Of a stretch of DNA of 64,000 nucleotides, positions 34,292-42,597 are shown one piece after another. The notes below the pieces were generated by a model. That model had not been told where the DNA came from and did no database searches. It saw only the letters and a list, made by a program, of their open reading frames with translations. Every line of letters starts with the position of its first letter. Within the stretch, counting starts at the first letter, position 1. Origin of the DNA: Candidatus Sericytochromatia bacterium (lineage in GTDB: Bacteria > Cyanobacteriota > Sericytochromatia > UBA7694); contig JADMKE010000020.1 in NCBI GenBank assembly GCA_018780035.1, positions 1 to 64,000 of the forward strand, given 5' to 3'. The position numbers and the translations under genes are program-made.

Positions 34292-34667
34292 GATAAGTGT
34301 TTCCTCTTGAAATCCAGCCGTTTGAAATCCAGTCTTGTGAGTCAAGTATACCAAGGAAAGAGGAGGAGGTGACTTGGTGGGTGTTTAGAGGAAGCCCGAA
34401 CAAGCTGACTGGCGCAGCTTATCTGGCGTGGGGGGAGAACTGTAACTTGTGTGGCCATACACCACTTATTTAGCTTGGATGGAAAATGTGAGTAATTTGG
34501 GCTGGGTCACGGCTAGAAAATGTGTAAATACGCGCGTTCCGGCTTTTTTTGTATCTCTCTTTCAGGTGTTATACTGATCTGTCTGATCCTCTTTTAAGTT
34601 TTAACAAGAGAAGTACTATGCAGAATATCGAACAGGCCATTTTTAATCATTCGGAATCCGTTTCAAA
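34292..34667. other. intergenic region with candidate promoter and leader ORF
   Basis: This 376-base gap between arginase and the divergent AlbA-type gene holds a short hairpin (AAGCTG 34402-34407 with CAGCTT 34415-34420), a T-run near 34543, a candidate -10 TATACT at 34570-34575 and a 17-codon leader ORF at 34618-34671. I see no further gene. Confidence 0.5.
34570..34575 (+). promoter_or_regulatory. candidate -10 box TATACT
   Basis: TATACT lies 43 bases upstream of the leader ORF. TTGTAT 15 bases before it, or TTTTTG at a longer spacing, could be the -35. Confidence 0.4.
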
Positions 34668-34671
34668 ATGA
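34618..34671 (+). CDS. 17-codon leader ORF overlapping the AlbA-type gene
   Basis: ATG 34618 encodes MQNIEQAIFNHSESVSK and stops at TGA 34669-34671, which overlaps the downstream ATG as ATGA. An AGAGAAG sits four to five bases upstream. The peptide resembles the NIEQLI-GES start of AlbA_2-domain proteins, so it is either a coupled leader peptide or the original N-terminus separated by a frameshift. Confidence 0.4.
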   Translation: MQNIEQAIFNHSESVSK

Positions 34672-36005
34672 ACCGCAAAGATCACCAGACCGAATACAAA
34701 GAAAGCTGGCGTGACGAATACCTGAAGTGGATCTGTGGCTTTGCCAATGCCGATGGCGGCACATTGATCATCGGCAAAGCAGATAACGGCAAGCCCGTCG
34801 GCATCCGCAACGCAGCCGAACTGCTGGAGCGTTTGCCCAATCAGGTGCGCGATCTCTTGGGGATTGTTGTTGATATCAGGCGTATTCAAGAATCCGGGCA
34901 TGAATTATTGGCAATCCAGGTCGAACCCTACCCCACCCCTATTAGCTACAAAGGCCAATACCATTACCGCAGCGGCAGCACCAAACAAGAACTCAAAGGG
35001 GCCGCTCTGGATCGCTTTTTGCTGCGCAAACAGGGAAAACACTGGGATGGTGTGCCTCTTCCTTACTTGCAGGTTGAAGACCTGGATAAATCGGCCCTCA
35101 CTCACTTCAGGGCTTTGGCGCTGTACTCCAAACGCTTAAGTGAAAGCGCTTTGGCGCTTGATGATCAAGGATTGCTGGAAAAACTCCAATTGTTTGAAAA
35201 TGGCTATCTCAAACGCGCTACAGCCCTCTTATTTCACCCAGAACCTGAAAAATTTGTGACTGGAGCCTATGTCAAAATCGGTTATTTTGGCAAGGGTCAC
35301 GAGATTCGCTATCAAGATGAAATTCACGGCCCCTTGTTGTCTCAATTAGAGCAAACCCTTGAAACCCTGTTGCTTAAATATCTCAAAGCCTGGATTTCTT
35401 ATGATGGGCTTCAACGGGTTGAAACCTATCCTGTACCCCGACCGGCTCTGAGAGAAGCTTTGCTCAACGCAATTACGCATAAAGATTACAGCAGCGGAAC
35501 CCCGATCCAAATCCGGGTCTATGAAGATCAGATCATATTGAGCAATACAGGCCAATTGCCCGACGCCTGGACCGTCGATAAATTGACCCGCTTCCATACC
35601 TCCAAGCCCTTCAACCCCGACATTGCCAATACTTTTTTTCGCGCCGGTCAAATTGAATCCTGGGGCCAAGGGATTGAAAAAATGTGTGCCGTGTGTGAAG
35701 CAGATGGATTGCCCAGGCCCGAGTATGAAGATGATGGCTCCGTGATCTCACTAACACTCCAGACACACCTTCCGCCAAATGAAGATCACGAAAGCAAAAC
35801 TAGGGAGAAAACTAGGGAGAAAACTAGGGAGAAAATCATCATGCTGGTGTCTAAAAACCCGCAGATCACCACGGCAGAACTGGCTGAAAACATTGGCATT
35901 AGCCAAAAAGGGATTGATTGGCAAATCAATCGCCTGAAAAAAGAGGGCGTGCTTGAACGGATTGGACCAGCCAAAGGTGGCCAATGGAAGGTCATCTTCC
36001 CATGA
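34668..36005 (+). CDS. AlbA_2/Schlafen-type ATP-binding transcriptional regulator
   Basis: This 445-residue protein has three parts. An AlbA_2 (Schlafen-like) domain at the N-terminus carries TEYKESWRDEYLKWICGFAN and GGTLIIGKADNGKPVG. A GHKL-like ATPase region (about 260-345) carries REALLNAITHKDYSSG, ILSNTGQLP and WGQGIEKM. A C-terminal winged helix (about 387-445) carries TAELAENIGISQKGIDWQINRLKKEGVLER. A short repeat of T-R-E-K links the last two. Proteins of this family are annotated as regulators or defence-associated, with few studied. It has no signal peptide and starts overlapping a 17-codon ORF. Confidence 0.82.
   Translation: MNRKDHQTEYKESWRDEYLKWICGFANADGGTLIIGKADNGKPVGIRNAAELLERLPNQVRDLLGIVVDIRRIQESGHELLAIQVEPYPTPISYKGQYHYRSGSTKQELKGAALDRFLLRKQGKHWDGVPLPYLQVEDLDKSALTHFRALALYSKRLSESALALDDQGLLEKLQLFENGYLKRATALLFHPEPEKFVTGAYVKIGYFGKGHEIRYQDEIHGPLLSQLEQTLETLLLKYLKAWISYDGLQRVETYPVPRPALREALLNAITHKDYSSGTPIQIRVYEDQIILSNTGQLPDAWTVDKLTRFHTSKPFNPDIANTFFRAGQIESWGQGIEKMCAVCEADGLPRPEYEDDGSVISLTLQTHLPPNEDHESKTREKTREKTREKIIMLVSKNPQITTAELAENIGISQKGIDWQINRLKKEGVLERIGPAKGGQWKVIFP
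35797..35832. repeat. 12-nt perfect tandem repeat, three copies
   Basis: AAACTAGGGAGA is repeated exactly three times, encoding T-R-E-K units in the linker before the winged helix of the AlbA-type protein. Confidence 0.9.
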
Positions 36006-36063
36006 AAAGACCCTGCTCTGCTTGACCGCTCATATCCGCGTGCCGTTTGGACAGCGATGGATT

Positions 36064-36270
36064 TTACTCGTCAGGCCGATAAATCAGCAAATCAGAGGGC
36101 TGGCATTCCAGTTCGCGGCACAGGGCATTGAGCGTGCTTAGGCGCAGCGCTTTGAGCTTACCTGTTTTGATTTTGGATAAATTCACCTCATCAATGCCAA
36201 TTCGCTGTGCCAATTCTCTCAATTTGAGGTTGCGTTCAGCCATCAGGACAGCCAGCCTAGAGTGAATCAT
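36064..36270 (-). CDS. small XRE-family HTH regulator
   Basis: This 68-residue Cro/CI-type helix-turn-helix protein has LAVLMAERNLKLRELAQRIGI, DEVNLSKIKTGKLKALRLST, and LCRELECQPSDLLIYRPDE. It is the YozG/HTH_26 type, essentially one DNA-binding domain without an effector domain. It follows a small membrane protein gene by ten bases. This gene pair (membrane protein plus mini-XRE) is a common arrangement in which both are thought to act together, but no mechanism can be read from the sequence. Confidence 0.88.
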   Translation of the reverse strand: MIHSRLAVLMAERNLKLRELAQRIGIDEVNLSKIKTGKLKALRLSTLNALCRELECQPSDLLIYRPDE

Positions 36271-36280
36271 GATGGCGCAT

Positions 36281-36553
36281 TTAAACCACGTCTTCGAGTT
36301 GTTCGAGAATGATGTTCGACAAGGTTGTGGTCGAACTGTGAAAAGACTGGGTTAACATCCCCAACCAGCCTACGCAGAGACAGAGAATGGGAAAAAGGTC
36401 TGAGTCGGTAGGATTTTTGCCTGTTGGCAAATATGATTTTGTGATAAAGAGCAAGAGCATTGCACCAAGAAGCCATTGCAATTTGGTCATCCACTTTTGT
36501 TGACCTTTGAGTTTTGCGAGTTCACTGCGGATTTTTGTTGCCTGTTCTGACAT
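36281..36553 (-). CDS. small two-helix membrane protein
   Basis: This 90-residue protein has a short charged N-terminal helix (TKIRSELAKLKGQQK), two hydrophobic segments (about 24-40 and 54-72) joined by a polar loop, and an acidic C-terminal tail. GAGGT lies nine bases upstream of ATG 36553. It is co-directional with and immediately upstream of the mini-XRE regulator, resembling the DUF2975-like/XRE pairs in layout though it is shorter. No family is assigned. Confidence 0.65.
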   Translation of the reverse strand: MSEQATKIRSELAKLKGQQKWMTKLQWLLGAMLLLFITKSYLPTGKNPTDSDLFPILCLCVGWLGMLTQSFHSSTTTLSNIILEQLEDVV

Positions 36554-36735
36554 GTGAGTACCTCACGCTTGAGTAATTGCAAACTAAAAAAACATAACGA
36601 ATATCATTATAAACTTAATCTTATTCATTAAACAAATAACCGATTTAATGGCCGAACTTGCTTGCATCAAACCTGCATCACTGCCCAGAATCAAAACAGA
36701 GACCCACATTTTAATCTTCGCCAAGGAGCCCATGC

Positions 36736-37296
36736 ATGAAATTTCAAAAATCGTTGTTGGCCTTGGGTTTGGGCCTGCTCACGGGCGCCTCTGCCTCTGC
36801 TACCACATTGGCAGATTTAGAGCGTGGCCAATTGGATATTCGCCTGATAGACACCTCTGGCCAGGACTATATCCAAGCCCAGGGCATTTTTGATGCCCCG
36901 ATCGAAAAAGTTTGGAAGACGCTGACAGATTTTAAAAACTACCCGCGTTATTACCAAAACCTGACCCGCTCTGAAATTCGCTCCCGCAGTGGCAATCAGG
37001 CCAAGGTCTATGTCAAATTCAACCTTCCCTTTCCGGTCAACGAAATCTGGGTGCTCAATCAATACACCCTCGACGCCCAAAACAAACGCCTGAGCTGGAA
37101 AATGCTCGATGGCAATTTAAAAGACAGCGATGGGGTTGGCTCCTGGACCCTCAAGCCGCACAAAGGCAAGACGCTGGCGACCTATCGCCTGAATGTAAAT
37201 CCCTCAGGTGGCAATTGGCTGCAAAAACAGGCCATCTTTCAGACCACACCCCGCGTCTTTCAGTATTTGAATCAGCAGATGGGGTTTAAAAACTAA
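36736..37296 (+). CDS. exported SRPBCC (START-like) protein
   Basis: This 186-residue protein has a Sec signal peptide (LLALGLGLLTGASASA) and an SRPBCC/Bet v1-like lipid-binding fold: GIFDAPIEKVWKTLTDFKNYPRYYQNLTRSEI, then LSWKMLDGNLKDSDGVGSW and TLATYRLNVNPSGG. Members form a hydrophobic pocket; an exported version probably handles a lipid or isoprenoid in the periplasm. AAGGAG lies seven bases before ATG 36736. Its stop overlaps the convergent EF-hand gene by four bases. Confidence 0.85.
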   Translation: MKFQKSLLALGLGLLTGASASATTLADLERGQLDIRLIDTSGQDYIQAQGIFDAPIEKVWKTLTDFKNYPRYYQNLTRSEIRSRSGNQAKVYVKFNLPFPVNEIWVLNQYTLDAQNKRLSWKMLDGNLKDSDGVGSWTLKPHKGKTLATYRLNVNPSGGNWLQKQAIFQTTPRVFQYLNQQMGFKN

Positions 37297-37892
37297 CCCA
37301 AGTGTTCTTTGAGAAACTCGTTGGTTTTTTCGGGGGACATGCTCAACATTTGGCTGATGGCATCGATGAACTCTTCCAAAGAGAAATGTTGGTCGCCATC
37401 GTAGTCAAAAATGAAGTTGACCATGCTGCCAGATTCCTGAAAAGAGACCTTTTGGTCGTGATTGAGATCTTTGCCCTGAAAGAATTTGGTCAAGGCATTT
37501 CTTAAATTGGCTTCGGAATAGCGCTCAGAGAAGACTGCGTTTTTTCCCGTCTGGAGTTCGGCCAAATTCAAGCGGCCATCGCGGTTGCCATCGACTTCAG
37601 CAAAACGGGCGACCACGGCTTTGTTGAGTAGGCGGCTGAATTCTTGCGGGTTGAGGGCCTGATCGGCATCTTTGTCGAGAGCGACCAGCAATTTGCCTGC
37701 CAGAAAATTGCGGAATTCGTCCATGCTGTACCAGCGCGAAACGGTGGCGCGGGCCTGTGGGCGGGCTGTGCTGGCGGAACGGAGTGGGTTAAACTGAGGG
37801 TTCATCGCTGATGAGGGCAGCATTTGCGGACCAGATTGGCAGGCAGTGAGCAAGAGAGAGGCAGACAATACAGCAAACAGAGCTGTTTTCAT
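37293..37892 (-). CDS. EF-hand lipoprotein
   Basis: This 199-residue lipoprotein has lipobox LLTAC. After a low-complexity linker, four EF-hand-like loops follow: DKDADQALNPQEF, DGNRDGRLNLAEL, DLNHDQKVSFQE and DYDGDQHFSLEEF. The second and fourth have complete ligand sets and the first lacks the usual Gly at position six. It should bind calcium at the outer surface or in the periplasm. AAGGATC precedes ATG 37892. Together with the calpain-like protease this makes two multi-EF-hand proteins in the window. Confidence 0.88.
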   Translation of the reverse strand: MKTALFAVLSASLLLTACQSGPQMLPSSAMNPQFNPLRSASTARPQARATVSRWYSMDEFRNFLAGKLLVALDKDADQALNPQEFSRLLNKAVVARFAEVDGNRDGRLNLAELQTGKNAVFSERYSEANLRNALTKFFQGKDLNHDQKVSFQESGSMVNFIFDYDGDQHFSLEEFIDAISQMLSMSPEKTNEFLKEHLG

Positions 37893-37993
37893 GGTTTGAA
37901 GATCCTTCTACGCGGGTGATGAGTTGATTATATCTTTGCCTTTCTAAATTCTGACGGGGCTTGCCTCAAATTTAGTGGAATCTTAGCTTAGAT

Positions 37994-39187
37994 TTAGTAC
38001 TCATAATCCGGGTCGGTGGCCGCAATCGAAATCCCTGCAGGCACAGGATAACCGCGTTTTTTCAGGGTCTGCTCCAAGGCGATCAGGGTGGCCCAGATAT
38101 TGGGCAGGTGTTGGTAACCCAAATGGCCCACACGAAAAATCTGGCCCGTGAGTTTGCGCTGACCGCCCCCGAGCACAATATTGTATTCTTCGAGCAAGCT
38201 CTTGCGGATATCGTCAGCATCGAGGCCAGGCGGAGGATAGACCGGCGTAACCGCCCGCGAGGCCTGGCGCTCGTCGGGAATCATCAGCTCCAAGCCCATG
38301 CCCTTTAAACCGGCACGAACGGTTTGCATCAGGTGCAAATGGCGGGCCTGAATCTGCTCCAGACCTTCGGCCTGCATCATTTGCAGGGCCACTTTCAGGC
38401 CATAAAAGAGCGGAATCGGTGGGGTCCAGGGAGTCCAGCCCTGTTCAGCGTATTCACGGGTGAGCGAAAAATCCAGGCTGAAGCGCGGCAATCTGGCCTT
38501 GGCATGCACCTCCCAGGCCTTGGCAGAGAGGGCCACAAAAGCCAGCCCTGGCGGAACCATAAAGCCCTTTTGCGAAGCGCCTAAAACCACATCCAGGCCC
38601 CAGGCATCCATTGGCAGGGGTGTTGAGGTCAAGCTCGAAATGGCATCGACGATCACCAAAGCTCCGTGTTCGCGCACAATGGCAGCCATTTCTTGTAAGG
38701 GGTTTAAGACCCCGGTTGAGGTCTCGTTGTGAATGATCAAGACCGCTTTGATGGTTTGGGCTTTGTCGGCTTGAAGCTTCGAACGCAGATCTTGGGTCTG
38801 AATGGGTTTGCCCCAATCATAGACCAAACGTTCGACTTCGAGCCCATAAACTGCTGCCATGTCTCCCCAACGCTCGCCAAACGAGCCATTGGAAACAGCC
38901 AAAACTTTGTCGCCGGGAGAGAAGAGATTGAGAAGAGATGCTTCCATGCCGGTGGTGCCAGAGCCAGTCAGCATCAAGACCCGGTGCTCGGTCTGAAAGG
39001 CCCAACTCAGACCTTTTTCAATCTCGGCAAAAAGTTCAGCAAAAGCGGGGCCCCGGTGGTTGATCATGGGCCCAGAAAGGGCCTGTAACACAGCCTGGGG
39101 CAGGGGTGTGGGGCCGGGGAGCATCAGCAATTGGGGCCTGAGTTCAGACAGAGAACGATTCTCCACAACCACAGGTATTGCTGGCAT
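37994..39187 (-). CDS. class V aminotransferase (alanine-glyoxylate / serine-pyruvate type)
   Basis: This PLP-dependent fold-type I enzyme of about 397 residues has LMLPGPTPLPQAVL, LTGSGTTGMEASLLNLF (PLP phosphate), NETSTGVLNPL, VDAISSLTSTPL and GASQKGFMVPPGLAF with the Schiff-base Lys. It matches the alanine-glyoxylate / serine-pyruvate / soluble hydrogenase small-subunit-like group. The start is uncertain: ATG 39187 overlaps the upstream iscA gene by 44 bases without a ribosome site, and a later GTG is possible. The overlap suggests coupling. Confidence 0.88.
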   Translation of the reverse strand: MPAIPVVVENRSLSELRPQLLMLPGPTPLPQAVLQALSGPMINHRGPAFAELFAEIEKGLSWAFQTEHRVLMLTGSGTTGMEASLLNLFSPGDKVLAVSNGSFGERWGDMAAVYGLEVERLVYDWGKPIQTQDLRSKLQADKAQTIKAVLIIHNETSTGVLNPLQEMAAIVREHGALVIVDAISSLTSTPLPMDAWGLDVVLGASQKGFMVPPGLAFVALSAKAWEVHAKARLPRFSLDFSLTREYAEQGWTPWTPPIPLFYGLKVALQMMQAEGLEQIQARHLHLMQTVRAGLKGMGLELMIPDERQASRAVTPVYPPPGLDADDIRKSLLEEYNIVLGGGQRKLTGQIFRVGHLGYQHLPNIWATLIALEQTLKKRGYPVPAGISIAATDPDYEY

Positions 39188-39527
39188 TGGGGTTAATAAA
39201 TTTAAAGCCCCGGCCATTCAGACCGTCGTTAAAGTCGAGGGTCATGCCTTTGAGGTAGATGGCACTTTTGCGATCGATCAAGACACTGATCCCGTCCTGT
39301 TTGAGCACATGATCGCGCTCTTTGGGCTCATCGTAATCCATGTGATAAGACAGGCCCGAACAACCTCCGCCTTTGATAGCCAGGCGAATCCCCAGATTGG
39401 GGTTGTCTTGCTGGGCAAGAAAGCGCCGAATTTCTTTCAGGGCTTTGGGGCTAACCTGCACCAAAGGGGGCATTTTACTGGGATCCGTGACAATGACGCC
39501 GCTGGTTTCTGTGGGGGTTTGATTCAT
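39144..39527 (-). CDS. IscA/ErpA/SufA-type iron-sulfur assembly protein
   Basis: This 127-residue HesB/IscA-family protein has VSPKALKEIRRFLAQQ, LAIKGGGCSGLSYHMDYDE and the C-terminal CGCGESF, giving the three conserved Cys for cluster binding. It delivers Fe-S clusters to apoproteins. The N-terminal 20 residues are an extra polar extension. It overlaps the downstream aminotransferase. No other isc or suf gene is in the window, so an ErpA-like carrier role is plausible. It would serve the many Fe-S enzymes encoded here. Confidence 0.9.
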   Translation of the reverse strand: MNQTPTETSGVIVTDPSKMPPLVQVSPKALKEIRRFLAQQDNPNLGIRLAIKGGGCSGLSYHMDYDEPKERDHVLKQDGISVLIDRKSAIYLKGMTLDFNDGLNGRGFKFINPNASNTCGCGESFSV

Positions 39528-39596
39528 GGGGTCTTTGAAACCTCTGTTTTTGACTGTTGTATTCTATTATGCCAAATCCAGACAAAACTATCCAGA

Positions 39597-40616
39597 TTAT
39601 AGCGTGTGCAAATCTAAGTCGGGAGGGAGGGAAAGATGTAATTTAAAGATCAAAGGCAGATGATCTGAGCCCACATTTGCCCCCGTATGGATTTCAGACA
39701 TGACCAAATCGGGGCTGATCAGGCAATGATCGATCGGAATTTGAACCAGTGGGTGAAAAAAACTCGGCCAAGTGGGCAAAATACCAAAGCCTTTGCGGCC
39801 ATTGCGCAAACCACTGAGTTTTTCAAAGGCTTTGTAATAAGGGGACCACATGGAGACGTTTAAATCGCCCACCACCAAAACAGGGGGGCGAATATCTTGC
39901 AGGTGTTTGCCCAGGGCGCTTAATTGGCGGTTGCGGCGGACAGCAGGGACCCGAACGGGGGAGTCGAGGTGGGTAACCAAGAGATGCAATTCTTGGGTAT
40001 CCACCTCCAGACGGGTTTCAAGCGTCGGCAATTCCGACTGCCCCAAAAAGCGCAACAGGGTTTTGTTCATGGGATAGCGGCTCCAAATGCCGAGGCCAAA
40101 ATACTGTTTATTGGGTGGGGTAAAACGGTAGGGATAAGCCCGTCCCAAGCCGTTCATCATGGTCAAATGCTGAGGGTGAAATTCGAGCAGGATCACAATA
40201 TCTGGTTGTTCTTGGACAATTTGCCGGGCCAAAGCGCTTACATTTGAATTGGTATTCAAGACATTGGCCTGAAAGATTTTCACTTCTCTGCTAGGCAGGA
40301 ATGAGGCATGGGCATTGCTTTCGCTGACAGGCCAATACCAAGGCAGTATTTCTGCGGCATTTAAACCCAGACAAAACACCAATCCGAGTACAAACCGCCA
40401 ACGCCGCATCAGGGCCATCAGCAGTAAAGGCAAGAGCAGAGCCAAGAAAAACTGAACTTTAAATTGCCCCAAGAGATCCAACCCCGGATGCAACTCTGCC
40501 ACTTGATTGAGCAAACTCAAACCCATCAGGCCAATAGCCAAAAAAGCGCTGGGCCAATACAGCGGTGGCAATCGATGAGCAGCTGGTTTTTGTCTTGGGT
40601 GAATAGGCTTCTTCAT
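39597..40616 (-). CDS. membrane-anchored endonuclease/exonuclease/phosphatase-family protein
   Basis: This 339-residue protein has three N-terminal hydrophobic segments (about 20-95) and then an EEP domain: IFQANVLNTNSN, PDIVILLEFHPQH, LLVTHLDSPVR, VLVVGDLNVSMWS and IDHCLISPDL with GSDHLPLIFKL at the end. These are the Asn, Glu, Asp-x-Asn and Ser-Asp-His residues of the metal-dependent hydrolase site. The usual partner of such a membrane-tethered form is unknown; it may be a nuclease or lipid phosphodiesterase. AAGGTGG precedes ATG 40616. Confidence 0.85.
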   Translation of the reverse strand: MKKPIHPRQKPAAHRLPPLYWPSAFLAIGLMGLSLLNQVAELHPGLDLLGQFKVQFFLALLLPLLLMALMRRWRFVLGLVFCLGLNAAEILPWYWPVSESNAHASFLPSREVKIFQANVLNTNSNVSALARQIVQEQPDIVILLEFHPQHLTMMNGLGRAYPYRFTPPNKQYFGLGIWSRYPMNKTLLRFLGQSELPTLETRLEVDTQELHLLVTHLDSPVRVPAVRRNRQLSALGKHLQDIRPPVLVVGDLNVSMWSPYYKAFEKLSGLRNGRKGFGILPTWPSFFHPLVQIPIDHCLISPDLVMSEIHTGANVGSDHLPLIFKLHLSLPPDLDLHTL

Positions 40617-40690
40617 AACACGGTTTCCACCTTAACATACCCGCTCCCCATCTGGCTGTGTCAGGGGTCGCGAAGACACCCTGCTGCGAT

Positions 40691-40696
40691 TATAAT
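40691..40696 (+). promoter_or_regulatory. TATAAT box five bases before the start codon
   Basis: A perfect TATAAT at 40691-40696 is so close to ATG 40702 that transcription would begin at or next to the start codon. No Shine-Dalgarno is present, consistent with a leaderless mRNA. A -35 is not evident. Confidence 0.45.
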
Positions 40697-40701
40697 GAAT
40701 T

Positions 40702-42597
40702 ATGTCTATTACCGTGGGTTTGGTCCAATACAGCACAGGGTCACCTGTTTATCTGCCTTATTCTGTCGGCCTCTTACAGGCCTCTTTGCTGCGGGCAGCC
40801 GATCCCGACCGTTATGTCTTTCTCTTGCCACGGGTCTTTCCAGCTCCACTGGCTCAGGAAGTGGCAGCGCTCAGGCATGTGGATCTGCTGGGGGTGAGCC
40901 TGTATGTCTGGAATGAAAGGCGTTCACTGGAACTGGCCCAGCAGCTCAAAGCAGTAGCACCCCAGATTTTGACGGTTTTTGGTGGGCCCCAGGTGCCAGA
41001 CCGCGCTGAAGCCTGGTTGCGCCAGCACCCCTATGTCGATCTGGCTTGCCACGGAGAGGGCGAAGATCTGTTTTTGGCACTTTTAGAGCAATTCCCTGAA
41101 CGGCATTGGCAAGCCATTCCCGGTTTGAGCTGGCTTGAAGCGGGCACATTCAAACACACCCCCCCGGCTCCCAAACGCCGCGATCTGGACGTTTTCCCCT
41201 CCCCCTTTTTGAATGGTCTGTTTGAGCCATTGATGGCCGCTTATCCAAAGCAGCGCTGGGCCAGCACCTGGGAAACCAATCGGGGCTGCCCGTTTAGCTG
41301 TGTTTTTTGCGATTGGGGTTCAGCAATTGCTACCCGGGTCAACCGCTTTGATACCCCCCGGCTTTTGGCGGAGTTGGATTGGCTCGCCGCCAAACGCATC
41401 ACCCATATTTTTTGTGCCGATGCCAATTTTGGCATTTTGCCCCGCGACCTGGAATTGGCTGAATACGCCGCCCAAGTCAAATTGGCCACGGGCCAGCCTG
41501 GCTCACTGATGGTGCAAAACGCCAAGAACCTGCCTGAGCGCAGCTTTGAGATTCAAAAGCGCCTGATTCAAGTTGGTTTAGACAAAAATTTGACCCTGGC
41601 CCTCCAGAGTTTACATCCCCCCACCCTTCAGGCTTCGGGCCGGCAAAATATTTCTTTGACAGCCTTCGAAACCCTGCAAAAGCGCCTCTTGGCCGAGGGC
41701 ATTCGCACCTATACCGATCTGATTCTCGGCCTGCCTGAAGAGAGTTATACGTCTTTTACAGAGGGCATCGCCACCTTGATTGAAAAAGGTCAGTACCACG
41801 CCTTTCAGTTTTTTAATGCAGATATCTTGCCCAATGCCCCGATGGCAGATCCCGCTTTTATCGAGCGTTATGGGATTGAAACGGCGACAGTGCCATTTCG
41901 CCATGGCTTTACCCCCCTCGAAGGCGACCCCGACGGCATTGTCGAGGTTCAACAAATGGTGATCGCCACCGCCAGCTTGCCCCGGCCCGACTGGGTGCGG
42001 GCACGGTGTTTTGCCTGGCTGACAGAATTGCTCTTTTTTAATCCCGGCAGTCTGCGCATGCCACTTTTACTGTTACACGCCCACGGACAGATCAGCTTAA
42101 AGCCCCTGATCGAAGCGTTTATGGCCCCCGACCCGGCTTGGCCCAGCTTGAATTGGATCTGGCGTTTTTTTGAGGAGAAGGCCCTGGGCATGATCCAAGG
42201 AGAAGCTGAATACAGTGCCTGCCCGGACAGCTCAGGCGCCTTAAATTGGGTCGGCCCCTGCCACGCCCTGCTCGAAATGCTGGCGCGCACCCAACGCCTG
42301 CCACAGTTTTACCAAGAAGCCAAAGCGCTGTTAACCCCCTTTGCCCAGTCAGGAAAGGTGCCTCTGACAGCCTTGGATGACGCCCTGTTTTTGAGTTCCA
42401 GTCAAATTTTGCTGCAATTTTTACAAGAGCCCCTGTTTGAGCACTACACCCTATCTTGGAATGTCTGGGATTATCTGCAGGGGGTTTTAAGTGCACAAAA
42501 ACCCGAATTGCACCCCGAGCCAGTGGTCTTTGTCAAAAACTGGCGGGGGCCCCCGTTTAAACTGCGCCGTTTACAGAATGAGGCCGAATCCGTTTAA
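40702..42597 (+). CDS. B12-binding-domain radical SAM protein
   Basis: This 631-residue enzyme has an N-terminal cobalamin-binding domain (VGLVQYSTGSPVYLPYSVGLL, DLLGVSLYVWNERRSLELA, TVFGGPQVPD, ACHGEGEDLFLALL) and a canonical radical SAM motif CPFSCVFC (CX3CX2C) followed by WGSAIATRVNRFD. The C-terminal 200 residues resemble the DUF4080-like extension of this group. The second such enzyme in the window (13195-14955) is only distantly similar. The substrate is unknown; relatives methylate or rearrange carbon skeletons. Confidence 0.85.
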   Translation: MSITVGLVQYSTGSPVYLPYSVGLLQASLLRAADPDRYVFLLPRVFPAPLAQEVAALRHVDLLGVSLYVWNERRSLELAQQLKAVAPQILTVFGGPQVPDRAEAWLRQHPYVDLACHGEGEDLFLALLEQFPERHWQAIPGLSWLEAGTFKHTPPAPKRRDLDVFPSPFLNGLFEPLMAAYPKQRWASTWETNRGCPFSCVFCDWGSAIATRVNRFDTPRLLAELDWLAAKRITHIFCADANFGILPRDLELAEYAAQVKLATGQPGSLMVQNAKNLPERSFEIQKRLIQVGLDKNLTLALQSLHPPTLQASGRQNISLTAFETLQKRLLAEGIRTYTDLILGLPEESYTSFTEGIATLIEKGQYHAFQFFNADILPNAPMADPAFIERYGIETATVPFRHGFTPLEGDPDGIVEVQQMVIATASLPRPDWVRARCFAWLTELLFFNPGSLRMPLLLLHAHGQISLKPLIEAFMAPDPAWPSLNWIWRFFEEKALGMIQGEAEYSACPDSSGALNWVGPCHALLEMLARTQRLPQFYQEAKALLTPFAQSGKVPLTALDDALFLSSSQILLQFLQEPLFEHYTLSWNVWDYLQGVLSAQKPELHPEPVVFVKNWRGPPFKLRRLQNEAESV

